Shown here in pieces: positions 12,117 to 13,571 of a stretch of 13,571 nt of DNA. Positions within the stretch are counted from its first letter, which is position 1, and each line of letters starts with the position of its first letter. The DNA comes from CAZIOI01 sp964540855 (lineage in GTDB: Bacteria > Patescibacteriota > UBA1384 > DTJR01), in NCBI GenBank assembly GCA_964540855.1, contig CAZIOI010000015.1:1-13571 (forward strand), given 5' to 3'. Both the position numbers and the translations under genes were made by a program. The notes beneath the pieces are model-generated. The model searched no databases and was not told the origin of the DNA. It was given only the letters and a program-made list of their open reading frames with translations.

Positions 12117-13556
12117 ATGGATGATCCTTTTGGTTTAAGTTCAATTCAAAAGTCTGTGGCGGAAGTGGCAACGCCGCCGCAACAAATACAAGACCAACTT
12201 CCGACAAAAAAGCCAAGGAGGGTTTTTATGTGGCTTTCGGGAGTTGCCGTTGTTTTGGTGTTGGCTGTTGCGGCCTATGCGGTCTTTGCCAGAGAGATTT
12301 CGGCGGACGTCTCATCGGGTAGCGCCAAAATCGAGCTTAGCGGTTTGCCGGACGAAGTTAGCTCCGGCGAACAGTTAATAATTACGGCGCAAATAAGTCC
12401 TACGGAGAATTTTTCAGACGCTGCACTGGTTGTTTATGCCGGCGGGCTGACTTTTGACCTCGCGTCGCTCGATGGAGCCGAGAGCCTTGCAAGTGACACT
12501 TTAGAAGATCTTAGTGAATCGGCGACAGGTGGCTTTGATTATAACCTGAACCTTGTAAGCGGACAGAAAAGACAAGTTCAATTCAAGGTTACTGTTGATT
12601 CTGCCACAACCCAAGCCGATCTGTTCGCGCGCCTTGAAGGCAAGCAGGACCCGCAATCTTGCGGTCCTCTGGGGATTTTACAATGCGCACCTGAAAATCA
12701 AGTTTTGCTCGCTTCTTCGAGCGCCAGTGCCAAAATCAGTCTGACAACGGAAGTTTCGATTAAAAAAGGCTGGAGCATTTTTTCTATTCCATATCTCTTG
12801 GAAAAAAGTACTCTAAAGGATTTGCTGCTCGGGCTAAAAAATCGCAAGGCTTATGCATTTAATCCTCAAGCCGGCGAATATATCGATTTGGCGGGCAATC
12901 TCGCCAGCGGCAAAGAGGACGTTTTAGATTATGTTGCGCCCGGGAGGGGGATGCTGGTTTATTCCACCGATGGTGAAAAAATCACTCTGCCGACAAATAA
13001 AACCGCTATCAATCCATCAGAGGATTTTAAATACAACCTTAAAATCGGCTACAATTTTTTGGCGAATCCGTTTTCTAAGGCAAGGATAATCTTTTCGCAA
13101 AATATATTAGTACAAAAGCTGGCCGATGATGGTACGCCAACGGGACAAGCAATGACGTACAAAGAGGCGATCGATCAGGGTATTTTGGTCCTGCCGATTA
13201 CGCTAAACCAAAAAACTTTTACCGATTCGGCTAACGAAACGACACCGATTACCGATTCGGCGGAGTACAAATCGATAAGCTATGGAACAAAAATTTTGCC
13301 GTTTTCGGGTTTTATTGTTGAGGCGAAACAGCTCGTGCAGATTATCTTATCGTCAGATAATCTTGCGCGCGCAGACCTTTTGAGCGAAACGAGACTTGAG
13401 CAAATTGAACAATGCCTTTCGGGGCAGGGTTTGGATGAATATGGAAATAAGAAGGGGACTGTGTATCCGGAGGGGGCGCCGCTCGACAGCTACGGCGAGA
13501 AATACACGAATCCACTCGACTCGGTTATAGACAAAAATCTAGATAAAAGCTGTTAG
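12117..13556 (+). CDS. Membrane-anchored extracellular protein with two beta-rich repeats, 479 aa
   Basis: No family recognised with certainty. A 36-residue cytoplasmic N-terminus ending in KKPRR precedes one membrane segment (about 38-58, WLSGVAVVLVLAVAAYAVF), so the rest is predicted outside. Residues 68-176 look like an Ig-like beta sandwich (IELSGLPDEVSSGEQLIITA to QVQFKVTV and LFARLEGK). Residues 216-291 and 308-411 are two related modules: each opens with a GW/GY-aromatic strand (GWSIFSIPYLL at 218-228, GYNFLANPFSK at 311-321) and closes with a Gly-rich strand pair (PGRGMLVYSTDGEKITL at 275-291, PFSGFIVEAKQLVQIIL at 395-411). This resembles the 'GWNLISIP' modules seen in many bacterial surface proteins. 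Cys181 and Cys190 may form a disulfide. The C-terminus (430-479) is polar with no sorting signal. The start is ATG 12117, not the upstream ATG or TTG, because of the promoter position. Confidence 0.8.
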   Translation: MDDPFGLSSIQKSVAEVATPPQQIQDQLPTKKPRRVFMWLSGVAVVLVLAVAAYAVFAREISADVSSGSAKIELSGLPDEVSSGEQLIITAQISPTENFSDAALVVYAGGLTFDLASLDGAESLASDTLEDLSESATGGFDYNLNLVSGQKRQVQFKVTVDSATTQADLFARLEGKQDPQSCGPLGILQCAPENQVLLASSSASAKISLTTEVSIKKGWSIFSIPYLLEKSTLKDLLLGLKNRKAYAFNPQAGEYIDLAGNLASGKEDVLDYVAPGRGMLVYSTDGEKITLPTNKTAINPSEDFKYNLKIGYNFLANPFSKARIIFSQNILVQKLADDGTPTGQAMTYKEAIDQGILVLPITLNQKTFTDSANETTPITDSAEYKSISYGTKILPFSGFIVEAKQLVQIILSSDNLARADLLSETRLEQIEQCLSGQGLDEYGNKKGTVYPEGAPLDSYGEKYTNPLDSVIDKNLDKSC

Positions 13557-13571
13557 AGTTTTATTCCAGCT

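Noticed and set aside
13218..13261. Direct repeat TTACCGATTCGGC (two copies) in the last gene
   Set aside because: Two short copies encoding TDSA in a Thr/Ser-rich loop; no larger periodic structure.
1..13571. Alternative genetic code (UGA as Gly or Trp)
   Set aside because: TGA properly ends rsmA and the LPG-synthase-TM gene, and no conserved protein is interrupted by in-frame TGA.
1..13571. tRNA genes, CRISPR arrays, insertion sequences or phage genes
   Set aside because: Every spacer is under 100 bases, and no cloverleaf, spaced repeat array, transposase or integrase is seen.

Overview
The window most resembles the genome of a Candidate Phyla Radiation (Patescibacteria) bacterium, possibly Saccharibacteria-like. 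The basis is gene content and style: short housekeeping enzymes, AT-rich coding, TAATG and overlapping junctions, few Shine-Dalgarno sites, -10 boxes sitting 7-8 nt before start codons, sortase and unrecognised envelope proteins, and heptamer-rich low-complexity insertions. TAA, TAG and TGA all act as stops, so the UGA=Gly recoding of Gracilibacteria and Absconditabacteria does not apply. Lineage is inferred; no rRNA or marker set is present.

Layout. (1) 1-231 is the C-terminal end of FtsH. (2) 243-2336, minus strand, is a 697-residue membrane-anchored extracytoplasmic protein of unknown family, converging on ftsH and transcribed from a good promoter facing away from uvrD. (3) 2399-6068, plus strand, is a tight operon: a UvrD/PcrA helicase, a DUF348-G5-RlpA-like cell-wall protein, and rsmA (ksgA). 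(4) 6051-7755, minus strand, holds miaA followed by a small secreted protein with its own leaderless-type promoter; the 3' end of the latter overlaps rsmA. (5) 7816-11713, plus strand, is a second operon reading away from miaA: comM (yifB), pgeF (yfiH), an LPG-synthase-TM/UPF0104 membrane protein and a sortase. (6) 11752-13556, plus strand, holds two envelope genes with their own promoters: a 107-residue protein with a sortase-type sorting signal, and a 479-residue membrane-anchored protein with two related beta-rich repeats.

The core genes cover rRNA and tRNA modification (RsmA, MiaA), DNA repair or recombination (UvrD, ComM) and proteolysis (FtsH). The rest is largely a cell-surface set. 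The sortase and the following VADTG-ending protein look like an enzyme-substrate pair, and the G5 protein and PgeF point to peptidoglycan. The most unusual DNA structure is in miaA, whose reading frame carries a perfect 4x7-bp repeat and a second insertion made of degenerate heptamers around a GC-rich hairpin. There is no tRNA, rRNA, CRISPR array, insertion sequence or intergenic stretch over 100 bases.
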